DNA from: Parascedosporium putredinis | Lineage: Eukaryota; Ascomycota; Sordariomycetes; Microascales; Microascaceae | DNA: 64,000 nt | NCBI GenBank assembly: GCA_949357655.1 | Contig: CASHTG010000020.1 | Location: 1,426,001-1,490,000, forward strand | Direction of reading: 5' to 3' | Shown: positions 35,361 to 48,299 of the stretch, one piece after another | How the letters are laid out: every line of letters begins with the position of its first letter | How positions within the stretch are numbered: the first letter of the stretch is position 1 | Notes under the pieces: generated by a model | The model's database searches: none | The model's input: the letters and a program-made list of their open reading frames with translations, nothing else | What the model was told of the DNA's origin: nothing | Position numbers and translations under genes: made by a program

Positions 35361-35737
35361 GAAAAAAATTCACATGAATTTCAGCTTAGAATTTTACATC
35401 AATGTATGCTCTGGCCATCGTGTCGTCCAGCGCATACCGGAGAGTGATGACGAGTGGGAGGCGGGAGATCGGATTAAGCTACTCTGGGCATTTCTGGGCG
35501 CACGCATCTCCCGCCAGCCCAAAATGTCTGGGCGTTCTGGGCATTTCTGGGCAAATTCTCGGCGTTGCGGGAGCCAAGAAAACAGAGGATGGGTGGCGCG
35601 AAAGCACGGAGCAGCTTGGGGGCCTTGGGAAACTTGGATAATGGACAGTGGTCAAGGGGGAAAAAGGGAGGAGGTACGAGCGGAGGAGCAAGGCGGGGGA
35701 AACCACAAAGCACCGGCAGCAGCAACACAGAAAGTGG

Positions 35738-35761
35738 GAGAGAGAGAGAGAGAGAGAGAGA
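35738..35761. repeat. GA dinucleotide microsatellite
   Basis: About twelve GA units in a purine-rich tract inside the gene-free interval. Confidence 0.92.
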
Positions 35762-37040
35762 CGAGAAAAATCCGCGAGGGAAAGTGATCACGCGAGCTCC
35801 TGCCAGAACTGACAAAAATCCCACCAAATCGTTCCTGCCAAGTCATGCCAAGGCGCTTCTCATGCAAGAGGCGATGCGGGAGAGCGACGACGGACAAGGA
35901 TGCGTCTGTGCTTGGGGGCGCGGTGGACGACGACACGTCCGGTTGATATCAAAAAAAAAGAATGAAGAACAAAAAGTTCCCCTCCCCGTTTTTTTCGATA
36001 TCCGAAGAGGCCGGCAACGCCAAGTCGCCTTCTCAACGATCGCCGCAAGGGAGAAGAGCTCTTAGGACCGGAGTTTACCAAAGCCCCCGTCCAAAAAAGC
36101 GATGAACGAATGCTCGACGTCGTGTGCGCGCGTGCTTGGATGCAGACTTCTTATTGGTTTAATTGGCTTTTTTGTTTCAAGATGAAAAGTGGGTGAGGCT
36201 CTGATCTTGAACCGTTTTGAGCCAAGGTTGGGAAACTGCGGGGGAGGGCGAACTCGGGGTTTCTTTTTAGTGCTGTGTGGTGGCTGACGGAGGGCGCCGA
36301 AACAGCACAGTACTCGATACATTTGAGAGTGTGTGGTCCCAGGGCAAGAGCAAGAGTTGAGGCGGGGGGGACGCACAGGATTTACCGGCGGATTTGGCTA
36401 GAGTCGTTGGGAAAAACGAAAACCGGCCGTGGAGAGTTTTCGGATTTTTTTCTCTTCCTAGCTTCGTTGGAGAAAGTGGGGGCAGAGACACGAGAGGAGA
36501 CGAAGAGGAGGCGCTATCCGAGTAGCGTGCCGAGGACACACTGAATCGGGTAAAGAAAAGGGCAAGATGGGTATCGATTGATCAATTGATCCAAATCTTT
36601 TCCTTGTCGGGCGTGTTTTGGTTTGGTGACCCAGGCCCAGGGCAGAGCTATACGATGACACGGGAAAACGGAATCATAGATCAATATGTTAGGCTGCCCG
36701 CCGTTTACAGAGTTCTTAGTGAGAATTGACGACTGCCATCACGCGGGGCGAGGCCAACAGACGGCATCCAAGGCATCGCGTCAGCTCGCCAAGTTTGCCC
36801 AGTCCGCCTGACGAAGAAAGAGCCGTGTTCGTGCTTGGCTTCGTACACGTCGAAGTGGACATGCGACACATCGATTGAGCTCTTTTTAACATATTAAGCT
36901 TGAGAGCGTGTTTACCGGCAATGTCCGTTACCGTTTCCATTTCCCTACTCGGCCATTCTGACATTCTGTGTCTGTGACTTCAACGTTCCCCACGCCATCC
37001 GCAACGCACACCAGACGAACTTTACTCCTACACTCCCTGC

Positions 37041-37108
37041 ACACACTCACACTCACACACTCACACTCACACTCACACACTCACACTCACACACTCACAC
37101 TCACACAC
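37041..37108. repeat. CACTCA/CACACTCA microsatellite array
   Basis: Imperfect array of CACTCA and CACACTCA units over about 68 bases, continuing as CACACGCACG. It could form Z-DNA or be replication-unstable, but carries no coding signal. Confidence 0.9.
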
Positions 37109-39406
37109 GCACGCATGCAGACACTTCAAATGGCATACACATACACACACACCCGCGCCCACCCATAACCCACCCTTGTCCACCCTTGTCCACCCCACCA
37201 CCCACCAACCCAGCACCAGCGCCCAAGGATGCATCCACATCCGTCTAGATCTGCATCCACAAGCTTCTGGTCCCTGGAGGCTTAAACGATCCTAGTCCTC
37301 TCATTCACACACGTGTGTTCATCCTGTTTTCTCATTGGTTCCCTCTCTCGGGGTCGCCACATGCATGCTTCGTCCTTCTTTTTGTTCCCTTGCCCTCCCA
37401 AATTGTTTCCTTCCGGAAGTTCCTGTCCACCCACCGTGTGTGCTTGCGTGCCACCCCGCAAATCAATTGATTTGTCTGCACGATAAAGACACTGTGCATC
37501 GTACGTCGTGTGCACGTACGGGCCACAATTCGATCAACATTGCCAGCCAACTTCGCTATGTACAAGTAGCCAATGCCACTCTCGCCTTGAGCCAACTGTT
37601 TTGTCTGGGCGACTGGGGGACCCTGGCCACTGCTTTGGGTGGCGGGAACCAGGTCCAACGTCATGTTCAGTAATTCTCCTTGTTCGTGCGTGCCGAATTA
37701 ACCCCCTTGGTCGTCCGCCGGATCAAATTGACATCAACTCCAAGATCTGCCCTTCTCTCAAAGCGACATCAATTCCCTGTCAGACCGTCGCAAGCCCGCA
37801 AGGAATCCATCGTCATCACCCACTCATCAATTGGAACAATGGGGTGCGCTCCCGCCACGTACCCTTTTGTTTCAATCCTGCCTTTGATTGATAGCTACCA
37901 CGCAGCCGGGTGAAGTCACCTGCTCTCCTGCCCCAACAGGAAGAACAAAAAAAAGTGACACCCTCCCTGCGTACATGTCGTGTGTGCGTGCATGTATCTC
38001 CGCATGCGTGTCTCCCTCTCGTCGAACAGGTAAGCCAAGATCCGGCATCCCTGGCGCATGCCTGTACGCTTCGGGGTTCGGCAAAAGTGGGATGCCAAGT
38101 GGGACCGTCCCCACGGAAGGCGACCTTGCGCTGGACATGGATAACCCACGACGCTGGCAAGCTGGCTGACGACCACACTCAACCCACTCGGCTCTTTTCG
38201 TTCGTTTTATTCCTTTTTTCTTGTAATATTGTTTCCGCTTTTGGATGGCCACAGCCCTAGGGAGGAACACTACCGGTGCAGCGAGAGAACCTCGTTCGCA
38301 TACAACACCCATTGCCGCCCGCGGGCTGCTCGATGCCCCGAGTGCCTGCCACCGATCAGCATTCTCCGCCCCGGTCTCTTCAGTCTTCTCTTTTCCCCGT
38401 TGCTGCTCCCCTTCCCCCACCCCGGGGTGTCTCACACGACATCAGGGCACAGTAAAAATGGACTCACCCCTCTATATTTCGTTCCGTTTTTCTTCCTTTT
38501 TGCGGTGATTTCTTCTTTGCGCTTCCAGGTCCAGTCTGTCCGACGCCGACAATCTGTAAAACTGAATCGTGAAGCGGCAAAGGCAAGATAAGAGAGAAAA
38601 AGAGAAAAAAAAAGAGAAAAGAAAAGGAGGGTCAAATAAGAGAACGGAAGTAGGCCATCTTGCTGTTCTCACACCTACAAAGTTCCTTGGCCCCTTTCTT
38701 ATTCCTTCCTCCGTTCACCAAGACTGCACCCGCCGACGGCCAAACGGGCAAAACGGAATCTTTCAACCACCTTAAACTTAGTCTGCCCGCTAGCCGCGCT
38801 CCGGACCTCCCAACCTACACACCCCCTCCCCTCCCCTACCCCCGTCTTCCCTCTTCAAGCTAGGGACGGATAAGAGAAGAACCAAGAGAAACAAAAAAAA
38901 AGATTGATATAATCATTGCTTCTCGATCCCTTCCCACATCTTTGCTCCCCAATCCTCTCCTCCCTTCTTCCTCCAACGAAGTTTCACATCTCTTCCCCCT
39001 TCAAGGCAGATTCCCCTCTGACGCCTCAAACAGTGCCTCATCCACTGTCTGCCGGGCTCCCTCCCTCTTTCTCCCTCCGGCCTGCCAGAAACTTTGCAGG
39101 TCTCGGGTCTCAAACTCTATTCTCGGCCCCGCCGCCTTTTTGTGTGGCTTGTTTCCGATCTGACTTTTTCCTTCCTTTTTCTTTCTCTCTTCGCTCTCCT
39201 GTTCTTTTCCAGGCCTTCCTTCGTCTGAGCCACCACAAGACGTTTGTGGCCAACCCAAAACGCCGGGTCCTGAAGACAACCCAAGACATATTTCATCTCC
39301 CCTTCCCTCCCTCCCTTTATTCGTGTCCCCCGTCCCGCGAAACCTTTCTCCGCCCGCATCGCATCGCACCAAAACAACACACCTGCTCCCCTCCTAATCC
39401 GTTAGG

Positions 39407-41574
39407 ATGGCGCACCTCCTCAAACACCACCGGCCACACGATCCGCCCATGGGCGTCATCCCCGTCCCCACGGCCCGGAAACGGGCACCGAGCACGAGCA
39501 CTACCCTACCGACGGCGCCCCCGCCCACGCCACCGCCGAGGAGCGCCAAATCTTCAGCTACCTCACCCACCCGGACGACTCCTACACCCCCGAGGGCACC
39601 TACTGGGCCGACCTCCCCGTGCGCCAGCGCGTCTCCTTCGTGCACAAGGTCCAGAGCGCCGAGGCCAAGAGCGAGGCCAAGTCCGTGTGGCGCATGATGC
39701 GCGAGGACCCCCTCAGCCCCCTCGGCTGGTACGTCCGCAACGCCGTCCTGCCCGGCGCGGGGCTCGGTCTCGAGGGCTACGTGCTCTTCTCTATCGGGAA
39801 CCTCGAGCCCCTCTTCAAGGCGACGTGGCCCGAGTGCTGGGGCAAGGACCCTACCGTGTGCAGCCCCAACTGGATCGCCAGCGTCACCTACCTCGAGGTC
39901 ATCGGGATCATGGTGGGCCAGATTGGCGTGGGTTTCATCGGTGACTGGATCGGTCGCCGCTGGGGTCTTATCCAGGATGCCGTCATCATGTTTGTCGGTC
40001 TTCTCATGCTCACCGCGAGCTGGGGCCTGACGTTGCAAGGCTGGGTCATCTGCTACGCTTGGTCTCTCTTCTTCTACGGTACGTTTCCTTTCAAACAGAC
40101 TACAGCGCAGTCTTTGTTGTTCTTAAACCTAATCATTCTTATATCAAAACAGGTTTCGGTGTCGGCGGCGAATACCCCATCACCGCCACCTCCTCCATGG
40201 AAAACGCCGTCAGCGCCGGCAAGCTCTCCACCCGCGAAGACCGCCTCCACCGCGGCCGCAAAGTCACCATGGCCTTCCTCATGCAAGGCTGGGGCCAGCT
40301 CGTCAACCAAGGCCTCCTCATGATCCTACTCCTCTGCTTCCACCACGGCAGCGGCAACCCCCTTACAGCGCCGTCGCCACCCAGTGGACCTTTCGCGTCT
40401 CCTTCGCCCTCCCCGCCCTCGGCACCCTCTGGCTCGTCTACTACCGCACCTACAAGATGCCCCACGCCAGCCGCCAGCTCGAGATGGCCAAGCGCCGCAG
40501 CAACGTGACGGGCTACGACGTCGCCTCCTCAAGATCGCCTGCCGCCATTTCGGCGGCCGCCTGCTCGCCACCGCGGGTACCTGGTTCTGCAACGACGTCT
40601 TCTTCTACGGCAACAAGCTGTTCCAGGGCCAGTTCATCGGCGTCATCTCCCCGGCAGCACCAGCGTCATGACCATTTGGGTGTGGAACATGATCAACGTC
40701 ATCGTCTCCCTCGTCGGCTACTACTGCGCCTCCCTCCTCATCGACCACAAGCTCTACGGCCGCAAGATGATGCAGCAGGTCGGCTTCCTCATGTGCTTCG
40801 TCATGTTCGTCATCCCCGCTTTCCACTACCACTACTACACCCAGCCCATGAACATCCACGCCTTCCAGGCCATGTACTTCCTCAGCAGCTTCTTCAACCA
40901 GTTCGGCCCCAACAGCGTCACCTTCCTCGTCGCCGGCGAGGTCTTCCCCACCCCGATCCGCGCCACCGCCCACGGTATCTCCGCCTGCATCGGCAAGGCC
41001 GGCGCCCTCCTCGCCAGCGTCCTCTACAACTACATCGACACCCAGACCAAATTCTACGTCGTTCCCTGGTTCGGCCTCCTCGGCATGGTCCTCACCTTCT
41101 TCTTCCTCCCCGACACCACCGGCCTCGACCTCAAGGAGCAGGAGCGCCGCTGGGTCTGCATCCGCGACGGCCGCGAGTCCGAGTACCACGGCGTCGCCGT
41201 CCACCCCACCCACCTCAGCTGGTGGGAGCGCTTCCGCGGCGTCCACAAGACCTACGACCCCGCCCAGGACATGAAGGACAAGATTGAGGATATCCGCCGC
41301 GAGTGGGAGGTCAAGGAGCAGGAAAAGGCCGAGCTCGAGGTCAACGGCAACCCCGCCGCCCTCTCCGACCTCGACGACGACGACGTGTTTACCGATCGCG
41401 TGCACGGCTACTTCAAGGCTACGTCTCCCCAAGGACGACGAAAAGGCTAAGAAGGGTGGGCCTGCTAGCGGAGGCATCTTTTCTTCCAACAATGTGAATG
41501 AAAAGACGGGCGACGTCCATAACGAATCGGGAAATGAGACTGTCAACGGCAGCGATAGCAGTGCCAAGTCGTAA
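39407..41574 (+). CDS. Large MFS permease, PHS/Git1-like
   Basis: Proton-coupled permease of about 680 residues. The N-terminal cytosolic region has EERQIFSYLTHPDDSYTPEG and DLPVRQRVSFVHKVQSAEAK, then membrane helices with GLEGYVLFSIGNLEPLFKA, IGIMVGQIGVGFIGDWIGRR (the MFS loop 2-3 motif), GFGVGGEYPITATSSMENAV, CNDVFFYGNKLFQGQFIGVI, QFGPNSVTFLVAGEVFPTPI and IGKAGALLASVLYNY. An acidic tail ends GNETVNGSDSSAKS. The loop SAGKLSTREDRLHRGRKVTM and the layout match fungal phosphate/glycerophospho-inositol type permeases. One intron lies at about 40080-40151 (AAACAG acceptor). Frame breaks near 39484, 40370 (CCCCC), 40525, 40648 and 41427 (CCCC) lie in C-rich runs. The substrate is inferred only at family level. 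Confidence 0.82.
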
Positions 41575-42694
41575 AAACAATCGACTTCGCTGCATCGTGG
41601 TTTTCCTTTCATTCTTCTTTTCCGTTTTCTTCCATCATCTCATTTTGTTTCCTTTTCCTTTTGGATGGCATGGCGATTTCACTTTTTTTTAAGCAGCTAA
41701 GGATTTAGGCGTTGGGGTATCTAGACTTGGGCATAACAATTTTGGCGTTCCGATGATGACCAAAGATATTTTGAGACGTATTAGCTTGTTCCTTTTGCAT
41801 ACATGATAAACATACCATACACTACATATGTTTAGCAAGCTCACCTCACGAAACTTCATCTCCATTTCAGTGACACATTTATTTTGGCAATCATAATTCC
41901 AACTGTGATGCATAATCGCGTACATGTAACCTTCGCGTCAATTCCCCAGACATTCCAAAGTCGCTTTGGTCCGCACCAACGCCCTTGGCGTTGGCCAACT
42001 TAAATCGCTCACAACCGCCAAGAACGAACAAAGCCTCTCACTAACTTTGGACTCTGTCGCTCCCTCGCCGTCATAGGTCATCTACATGCTGGAGATAACC
42101 GTCCGGAGTTTATAAACCGCCGCTCGGTGCGGCAGACCCCGCTGCAGGGTGCATATGGCATCATCCCGCAAAGCCACCCGGTACATCGGCACCGTATGGC
42201 CGGCCAAGCATTCATTGGACCCCAGCGCGACCCGGACACCCTCCATTCTCCAATTCACCATTTCTCCGCATATGGTGAATGGCGTTCGCCGCGCTGATCA
42301 TCTGTAGACGTCCGTACCTTGACAACGCGAGCATTAGAAATCAACATTGCTCTCGTGGAACAGGTTCTAATCCGACTCGAACGATTGGTGCCAGTGTGCA
42401 CCCCTTAGGTAGTCCCTTGCAGAAATTCAATTGTTTGCTGGATCTCGAAAAGGGTCGGGGAGCTCCGACCTGCGGAGGCTCTCCTCACCTTCTCTTAAAC
42501 TGTTATGATGTGATATTCAACACATATGAGATGATGGCGGCGCGGGTGTGCAGGGTAAATTGTGCGCAAGAAGCCTGGAGATTCTTCAAGATTGAATATC
42601 TTATATGTTGAGTCTGCACGAGCCTCTGGATATCCAGGAGCTTGTCTACACCCCAACTTTCTACAACACCAGATATACAACGATAGCTTTCACC
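41575..42694. other. Intergenic stretch
   Basis: T-rich 3' flank of the permease, then no gene. The dioxygenase promoter should lie in the last 400 bases. Confidence 0.45.
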
Positions 42695-44089
42695 ATGTCA
42701 TCCACAACTGTTCTCACCGAGACGGCTCCCGTTAAGCTTGCCTTGGCGTTCGACACCAAGATCCACGAACAGGTAAGCCAGCCAGACCGAATCTTTTCCA
42801 AGCATCTCACCCGTGGCCGCTAATCACCCGACTTCCCCAAAAGTATCAATACTCGGACTATCTCCCAGTCTACGACGAAGAAACCCGCTTCCCCGCTCCA
42901 GCCATTCGAGTTCAACGACCGCGGCCTCGTCGCCGATAAGAAGAAGACCAACCTCTTCTCCGCATCCAATGCAGACCTCCAGGTGACCAAGCTCACCCCG
43001 GCATCGGCACCGAGATCCGCGGATTGCAGCTATCCCAGCTGGACGACCGTCAACGCGACGAGCTCGCGCTGCTCATCGCCGAGCGCGGCGTCGTAATCTT
43101 CCGCGGACAAGACTTCAAGGACATTGGCGTGCAGAAGCAAAAGGATTTTGCAAACTACTTTGGCCCGCTCCACGTCCATGTATGTTTCCGATTGGTTTTC
43201 CCCTAGTGTCCATGCTGGCTTCGTGATTGTTGACTAACCAACCCCACACTAGCCTGTCGGTGCCCACGTCAAGGGCCACCTCGAATACCACAACATCTAC
43301 CTTGGGCCGGATAACGAGTACCGAAGCAGGCTCCGCGATAATAGGCTTACCACTACCGGATACCACTCAGATGTGTCATACGAACACCAACCGCCCGGAA
43401 TCACCATCTTGACGCTGTTGTCCGTCCCTCGACCGGCGGCGATACCGCGTGGGCGTCTCACACCGCCGCGTATTCTCGGCTGTCACAACCCATAAAGACC
43501 CTCCTAGAGGGACTCCGCGCAGAACACAGTGGGTTCCCGCAAGCTGAGAATGCCCGACGCGACGGAAAGTTCGTGCGAAGGGAGCCGATAAAGTCGGAGC
43601 ACCCCATCGTCCGCGTTCATCCCGTGAGTATTTACCTGCTTCCCTACGAAAAGTACACTTCTTTCCGCGACTGGCGACAGCACTCTAATGCTGTAGCAAT
43701 AGGCTACTGGCCAAAAAGCCCTCTTTGTCAATCCTGGATTCACGAAGCGCATCATCGGTCTCAAAAATGAGGAGTCCGATGCGCTCCTCAAGCTGCTTTT
43801 CAAGGTAAGAGATTGTCCCGATATAACGTGAGGGTGTCATGTATATACCACGGGATAAACTTTCTAACCTTGTAATCTTCAGCATATCACGTTTGGACAG
43901 GACTTCCAGGTCCGCATCAAGTGGGAGGAGGGGACCGTGGCATTGTGGGATAACCGCGTGACTTCCCATACTGCCATCTCCGACTACAACGTGCACAACC
44001 CTCAGGAGGGATTGAGGCACGGTATACGGCTCACGACATTGGCGGATAAGCCAACGGGTGTCAACGGTCTAGAGTCTACTTGGGAGTAA
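42695..44089 (+). CDS. TauD/Jlp1-like Fe(II)/2-oxoglutarate dioxygenase (sulfonate dioxygenase)
   Basis: Probable alpha-ketoglutarate-dependent sulfonate/taurine dioxygenase that releases sulfite for sulfur use. Exon 1 (MSSTTVLTETAPVKLALAF) ends at about 42772. Then come YQYSDYLPVYDEETRFP, PFEFNDRGLVADKKK, GTEIRGLQLSQLDDRQRDEL, VVIFRGQDFKDIGVQKQKDF, the HxD iron ligands in TTGYHSDVSYEHQPPGITIL, GGDTAWASHTAAYSRL, ALFVNPGFTKRIIGL, and the distal His in ALWDNRVTSHTAISDY followed by the 2-oxoglutarate Arg in HGIRLTTLADKP. Introns sit near 42773, 43180, 43624 and 43805. Frame breaks near 42893 (CCCC), 42999 (CCCC) and 43430 are one base short. Length is about 375 residues. The following permease gene suggests a sulfur-source pair. 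Confidence 0.87.
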
Positions 44090-45401
44090 AAGGATAGAAA
44101 CGCGCAAGACGCGGTCTAGTACAACCTAGCTATAATTTCTTTTAGCTATGTAGATCTTATCCGATCAGATAAATACATCGCCTTCATAAGCTTTTCTTAC
44201 AAGATTACCCTGCCCCACTGCAACCACGATGTGCCATTTTTTTCTCATGAGTAATTATCAATACATGTAAACCATTACCGCCTCAAAAACTCCCGAGTCC
44301 AGATCCTTGGTCGCGATGTCGTCAATGCAGGATCAAGCATCCATGACCGAGGGCCCGGAAATCTGCTGTAATCATTTCCATAGCCCGTGCTCCAGCTACC
44401 AGTGTCGCTCAAGCGTTCATGAGGTTATCTTGCGAACGAATGCGTGCGACGTGCGTTGCTCCAAAATTCAGCATCTCCTCGGGCACCGAGTATAATCTAT
44501 CACATCCCCATCACATCCCCCATTTGCAGAGAGCCAAGCTGACCAATCTGTATTTTACCCTGAGTGCTTGGCTCCTCTTTTGTCGAGATCAGCGTGGTCC
44601 GCAAACATGGGGCATGTGCGCCATCGAGACAAAATATTCCACCATGCAGTTCTCCCGACCCCCGGCCCGCGACCCAGCCAACAGCCAAGCCCCGTTCCCC
44701 ACTCCAAAACGGCCGGCTACGCGGGCTCGCGCCAACCACGCATGCACGCCCAGCCAATGGGAGGGCTCCCGAAGATAATACATCCCAAGCTCTACCGATG
44801 CCTGCGTGGAAAACAACCCGGTGCCACACCCACGTTCATCTGGGTTGCATACGTCAAGCAATCACTTTTCGTCGTCTCGCCCTCTCAAATTAGTTTTTGG
44901 CTATCGCTCGGCATGGGGGCATCAAAGTCCTGTAGGCTTCGTATCATTGCGTTACATTTGTGGTAGGGATGAGAGCATCATGCCCATATAGTCCGAATGT
45001 CGGAGCTTGACGTGGGAGCTAATATAGGATCCTAGTTAGTACACTGGAGTCTGGCCCAAGTCTAGTCGGGGACACATGGTCAGGGATTCCAGTGGAGATC
45101 GTGTGAGAGACTCCTTGTCGTAGATGGGATGGGCCGGCCTAGAGAGAGGGGTTTGAGCGGGGGAGGAAGCCTTGGCGACAGTCGATTTATGGCACAACAC
45201 ATTGGCATTCTAGCATCATCCTGCTCTACACTTTGGGAACGAGGCCTCTCCACTGGTACGTATATAATGAAGGGCGTTATAAACCTCCCTTGTACTTGAT
45301 AATGCACTGCCTCAAATCGCCAGACCGCAGCTAAGCGAGCACTCCATCGCCAGTCACTTATAGGAGAAAACAGGCAAAGGCTCTGCCAACCACCACCCAC
45401 A
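44090..45401. other. Intergenic stretch
   Basis: No gene was seen between the dioxygenase and the permease. The short frames at 44419-44970 overlap each other on both strands without family features. Confidence 0.45.
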
Positions 45402-47464
45402 ATGACCAAGGACGCAGAGAAAGAAAAGGATCGGCCACCCTCCGTCTCCCTCGGCACGACCGCAGATCTCCACCCCGCCGACTCCAAAGCCGTCAGCGGG
45501 CAAACGACCGACACCGATAGCGCCGAGGAGGTCCGCGAGCGCGTCTTCCAGCAGAGGGTCGCGGCCAACGCCTCGAGCCGGGGCGACACCAACTTGTCCA
45601 GCCTCTGGCGCCGCGCAAAGGAGCGCCACAAGCCGGACGACATCGCCACACAGCCCTCCGTCTTCGACGACCCGGAGCTGGCCAAGTACTTCCAGCCTTC
45701 GGACAAGTACGAGAATCGCCACCGCTTTGATCCTTCTTTCCGCTGGACGTGGGCCGAGGAGATACCCCTCGTTCGCAGGATTGACTGGAAGGTGACCCTC
45801 TGGTCGTGCCTTGCCTTCTTCGCCCTCGACCTTGATCGCAGCAACATCAGCCAGGCCAACACGGATAACTTCCTCGATGATCTGGGCCTAGACACAAACG
45901 ATTATAACCTAGGGCAGACTGTCTTTCGTTTATCGTTTTTGCTTGCAGAACTCCCAAGTCAGCTCGTGAGTAAGAAAATAGGGCCGTAAGTTAAACCCCT
46001 CGATAGCATATCTCTATCATAAAATTTCTTTTGGGGCTAATCTCATCATGATCCGTGGTAGTGATCGATGGATTCCTGCTCAGATGGTCTTATGGAGCGT
46101 CGTTAGCGGTAGCCAGTTTTGGCTCAAGGGGAGAACATCGTTCCTCGCGACCAGAGCCCTCATCGGTCTCTTACAGGGTGGCTTCATTCCCGACGTGATT
46201 CTTGTTCGTCTCTAGCCCTCTCCATTCGCCATCTTCACAATAGCCGTTTGGGCCACGAATCCTAACTGTTTTTACAGTATATGTCCTATTTCTTCAAGGG
46301 AACTGAATTGCCGTTCCGGCTTGCCTTGTTCTGGATGGCAAACCGCTTAACAGACGTGGTCGCTCCTCTGCTGGCTTATGGGCTTCTTCGTCTTAGGGGC
46401 TACCATGGGTACGAAGGTTGGCGATGGTGAGCAAATGAGCCTACGTTTCAATCACGGAACATGTTTGCTAATTGGACTGCTAGGCTCTTCCTTCTCGAAG
46501 GCATTTTAACCCTCGTCATCGGCGTCTGGTCCATCTTCGCCATGGCCCCCTCTCCCACCCAGACCAAGGCACCTTGGCGCCCAAAAGGATGGTTCACCGA
46601 GCGAGAGGAGAAAATCATGGTCAACCGCATCCTCCGCGACGATCCCTCCAAGAGCGACATGCACAATCGCCAGGCCATCACTTTCAAGCTCTTGTGGGAG
46701 TCGCTCTGCGACTATGATATCTGGCCCATCTATATCATCGGCCTGACCTTTTCGATGCCTGCGGGCCCCCGGACCAATATCTCACGCTGACCCTTCGTCA
46801 GCTGGGGTTCGACACGTTCCAGTCTAACCTTCTAAGTATACCATGTCAAATTGCCACAACGATCAATGTACGTTTGCCCCGTTCCACTAAATCACACGCG
46901 TGGCGTGAACGCGACGGCATCAGCGTTATAGTCTAGCTAACCGTTGTCCAAGATGTTGATCCTCACCTTCCTCTCCGAACGAATCAACCAGCGAGCGCTC
47001 ATGGGCATTTTCGTACAAGTCTGGTTCCTTCCTTGCATTATAGCTCTAGCCGTGCTACCGTCTGATGTCAGCAGATGGGCCTCTTACGCAGTTGTGACGG
47101 TCCTCCTCTCTTATCCGACGCCACATCCCATGCAGGTCGGTTGGTGTAGCCGAAATTCCAACACTGTCCGCACTCGAACCGTCTCCGCTGCCGTGTACAA
47201 CATGGTTGTGCAGGTGCAGTCCATCATCAGCTCCAACATTTACCGTAAGGATGATAGGCCCGAATACCGCCGGGGAATCGTGTTTTGATTGGAATCACTT
47301 GTCTCAATCTCGTCGTCTACTCGACCGTCAAGCTGTATTACCACTGGCGGAATAAGTCGCGGGACAAGGTCTGGGATGGGATGTCTACCGAAGACAGGCA
47401 GAAATACCTTGATACGACGACGGACAAGGGAAGCAAGAGGCTCGATTTCAGATTCGCAAGCTAA
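45402..47464 (+). CDS. MFS permease, anion:cation symporter (Dal5/allantoate-permease) family
   Basis: Plasma-membrane uptake carrier for small organic anions. A long hydrophilic N-terminus leads to IPLVRRIDWKVTLWSCLAFF, then ALDLDRSNISQANTDNFLDD, the family's loop after helix 1. LGQTVFRLSFLLAELPSQL, ALIGLLQGGFIPDVILYMSY, and GYEGWRWLFLLEGILTLVIG with the paired Trp/Arg of ACS carriers follow. Next are MVNRILRDDPSKSDMHNRQA, QYLTLTLRQLGFDTFQSNLL, RTRTVSAAVYNMVVQVQSII and a tail ending DFRFAS. Introns lie near 45987-46061, 46205-46277, 46428-46483 and 46870-46950. Frame breaks near 46770 (CCCCC) and 47274 (GGGG) are one base short. Relatives carry allantoate, cysteine, taurine or alkanesulfonates. 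Downstream of the sulfonate dioxygenase it is a good candidate importer for its substrate. Confidence 0.83.
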
Positions 47465-48290
47465 TTTGAAGCGTGTTGGGAGATGGCCTTGGCTACACAA
47501 GGAGACGGTTGTATAAGGACCTACAGGTGTATCCTGTGTCATGTACAAGAAAAAGCTGCATACATGGTCGTCAAAAGGCAAACTATTTGGGCCACGTTTT
47601 ATAAGTATGACCGCTTCTCGTCAGTATAAACACGATCGAAATATCCCACTGAAGGTCCCATTATAATTGAAAGTTTGATTCAGAAAAGTATTCAGAAAAG
47701 TAGCCTCATTCAAAGGTGAAGTTCATACTTCTGGAAAAGGCCTGCCAGTTAGCGTCTGTGGCCTGCGCGCAAGGCCAATCAGCGTATAGCTTGAGCGTCT
47801 CATCTACTAATTGGCGATTAAGCTCTCAGCAAGCTGATCGGGCGATCTAGTGGGGCGGCTAGTGAGGCGGCAAGGCGTTTAGGCTATGGCCTCGAGTGGC
47901 TTTGTAGCGACGTTCCTGAGGGAATCAGGATAGATACAAACTACGTGGCAATGTAAAGGAATACATCCCATTCCTTTACTAAGATTCATAAATAGGCAAA
48001 GGTATTGAACAGGGGGAAAACGTGTTCGTATTCGCTGCTTGGATCCTTCTAATAGATCCGTTTCTACAGGGGAATCCCTGCCCCTTTTATGGATGATATT
48101 CTGGGATATCTACATGATCCGTCCTTACTTGCCGTACCGGAAGTAATCGGCTGGATATCGGCTGGATATAAAGGTAAACGCCATCCGGATATAGATTTGG
48201 CACGAAACGCTACCCGAATTCGGTTATGTTCCGGTAATGCTCGGATATCCCATCCTTCCACCCTTCAACAAAAGGAAGTTCAAATTGATT
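47465..48290. other. Intergenic stretch at the edge of the AT-rich island
   Basis: No gene was seen. About 48080-48260 contains several GGATAT/ATATCC motifs on both strands, which make short imperfect palindromes. Base composition begins to shift to AT from here. Confidence 0.45.
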
Positions 48291-48299
48291 AAAGACTGG

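Larger units (their letters stand above)
34196..39406. other. 5.2-kb gene-free interval with low-complexity tracts
   Basis: No supported gene. It holds short CT and GA repeats (34741-34764, 35738-35761), an A-run (35343-35360), a CACTCA array (37041-37108) and many pyrimidine-rich blocks. Around 35480-35580 the unit CTGGGCATTTCTGGGC recurs with variation. The last kilobase is CT-rich like a long fungal 5' leader of the downstream permease gene. Confidence 0.5.

Noticed and set aside
37041..37108. Possible CRISPR-like or satellite array
   Set aside because: The unit is only 6-8 bases with no spacers. It is an ordinary microsatellite, and CRISPR is not expected in a fungal nuclear genome.
39394..41612. 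Large antisense frames (up to 335 residues) across the permease
   Set aside because: They are low-complexity Val/Ala/Gly/Glu readings of a GC-rich gene. The plus strand carries the MFS motifs.
42361..42400. GGTTCTAATCC resembling a tRNA T-loop
   Set aside because: No matching acceptor, D or anticodon stems could be folded around it.
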